Positions 63,243-64,000 of a stretch of DNA of 64,000 nucleotides are shown piece by piece. Within the stretch, counting starts at the first letter, position 1. The number at the start of each line of letters is the position of its first letter. A program made the translations under genes and the position numbers. Source of the DNA: Paracoccus albicereus (GTDB lineage: Bacteria > Pseudomonadota > Alphaproteobacteria > Rhodobacterales > Rhodobacteraceae). A model generated the notes under the pieces. That model saw only the letters and a program-made list of their open reading frames with translations, was not told the origin of the DNA and did no database searches. The DNA lies in NCBI RefSeq assembly GCF_024359525.1, contig NZ_JAKZEU010000005.1, positions 62,001-126,000 of the forward strand, given 5' to 3'.

Positions 63243-64000
63243 ATGGCAGTGATGGATTTCCGCGATGGCGGATTCGGCTTCACGCGTTCGCGGCAGCGGG
63301 CGCGGCGGAACGAGGATTTCGAACAGTTCGGCTGGGATGAGCAGGACGCGGAAGACGCGCCGCGGGACCATCGTCGATTCGCGGCCAATCCGTCCGTCGA
63401 GGATCTTCCCTCACGGTTGGGACGGCTGACGCATTACCTTGGCGCGGTCCTCTCGGTCGGTCTGATGGTCGGACTGCTGGGTTGGGGATGGCAGCTGGTG
63501 ATGCGCGACGTTTCGGGCGTGCCGGTCATCGCGGCGCTGCAGGGCGAAGCTCGGACCTCGCCCGAGGAACCCGGCGGGGAGCTGACCGGTCATACTGGAT
63601 TGGCCGTCAACGATGTCGCGGAAGGGGTAGCACGGACACCCGCCGATGAAGTCGCGATCGCCCCTGAAACGACCGGACTGGACGACAGCGATGTGGCGAT
63701 GGGCGCACTGGGCGCAACCGCACGCGAACCGCTGGTCGACAGCGAAACACCGCTGAACTTCGAGGGCGCGCCCGAGATCGCGATGACGAATGCGCAGCTG
63801 GCCGCAGCCGAGGAGGCTCGCGCCGCAGCCGAAGCCGCGGCCCTCGCGGTCGAGGCAGCGCAGGTCAGCGATGCACCGGCCGCCGAAGGCGCCGTGACAT
63901 CCGCCGTGACCGACGAGAACGGCCAGATCGCCGAACCCGACGCGATCAACGAGGCGCTGGCGCAGGCGCAGCGTCCGATCGCCGCCCCTGAAGCAGACAC
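63243..64000 (+). CDS. membrane protein with Ala/Glu-rich periplasmic region, partial, possibly SPOR-domain
   Basis: Open from ATG 63243 to the right edge (at least 252 residues). A short basic cytoplasmic start (FGFTRSRQRARRNEDFEQFG) precedes one transmembrane helix (YLGAVLSVGLMVGLLGWGWQ, about residues 74-95), then a Pro/Ala/Glu/Asp-rich periplasmic part. Downstream of argS in Rhodobacteraceae this is usually the SPOR-domain protein (septal peptidoglycan binding), but the SPOR domain would lie beyond the window. The layout fits; the identity is inferred from synteny. Confidence 0.6.
   Translation, partial: MAVMDFRDGGFGFTRSRQRARRNEDFEQFGWDEQDAEDAPRDHRRFAANPSVEDLPSRLGRLTHYLGAVLSVGLMVGLLGWGWQLVMRDVSGVPVIAALQGEARTSPEEPGGELTGHTGLAVNDVAEGVARTPADEVAIAPETTGLDDSDVAMGALGATAREPLVDSETPLNFEGAPEIAMTNAQLAAAEEARAAAEAAALAVEAAQVSDAPAAEGAVTSAVTDENGQIAEPDAINEALAQAQRPIAAPEAD

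Overview
The window is a high-GC alphaproteobacterial chromosome, most likely from the Rhodobacteraceae (Paracoccus/Roseobacter side). This rests on the LdtR-type MarR regulator, sdhE, the double-length dCTP deaminase, the fabA-fabB-fabI run, the ihfA-merR-tRNA-Pro order and an IF-3 that begins at a rare codon. No ribosomal RNA or species-specific marker is present, so the genus is left open.

Left third, about 1-19.9 kb, GC-rich accessory DNA. An early-phage-like minus-strand operon (1-4446) holds a small HTH protein, a Sak4-like RecA-fold ATPase, a likely ssDNA-binding partner and a PD-(D/E)XK nuclease cut by the window edge. A separate winged-helix-like protein gene (4645-5328) lies upstream, and a CI/LexA-type repressor is read the other way. 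That repressor is coupled to a putative AbiJ-like nuclease gene. Next is a four-gene cassette with 4-bp overlaps around a large serine recombinase (7563-9944). Then comes a 9.6 kb type I restriction-modification operon (10028-19639): half-size hsdS, hsdM, rhuM, full-size hsdS, DUF2188, a SIR2-like DUF4917 protein, hsdR and a YgjP-type metallopeptidase. Nearly every junction overlaps or is within a few bases.

Middle, 19906-31519, visibly AT-richer. This is a discrete integrated element of about 11.6 kb. A tyrosine integrase lies beside tRNA-Ser(GCU), and the last 14 bp of the tRNA gene recur exactly at 19906, where base composition changes. Inside are an AlpA regulator, a primase-helicase, a paired array of 9-bp iterons that looks like a replication origin, a five-gene operon containing two small proteins that resemble terminase small subunits, and, at the end far from the integrase, a GHKL ATPase / STAS-like / membrane protein operon that looks like defence cargo. 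The layout is that of a P4- or PICI-like phage satellite.

Right half, 31.6-64 kb, is ordinary chromosome: ychF, trpA, moeB, dut, infC (with an apparent ATA start), fabA-fabB-fabI, thyX, glyoxalase I, ldtR, sdhE, an aspartate aminotransferase, a TRAP transporter in Q-M-P order, ihfA-merR, tRNA-Pro(GGG), dcd, lnt, a DEAD-box helicase with a long basic tail, a cation/proton antiporter, argS and the start of a membrane-anchored Ala-rich protein cut by the right edge. Families were assigned by reading motifs, not by database search.
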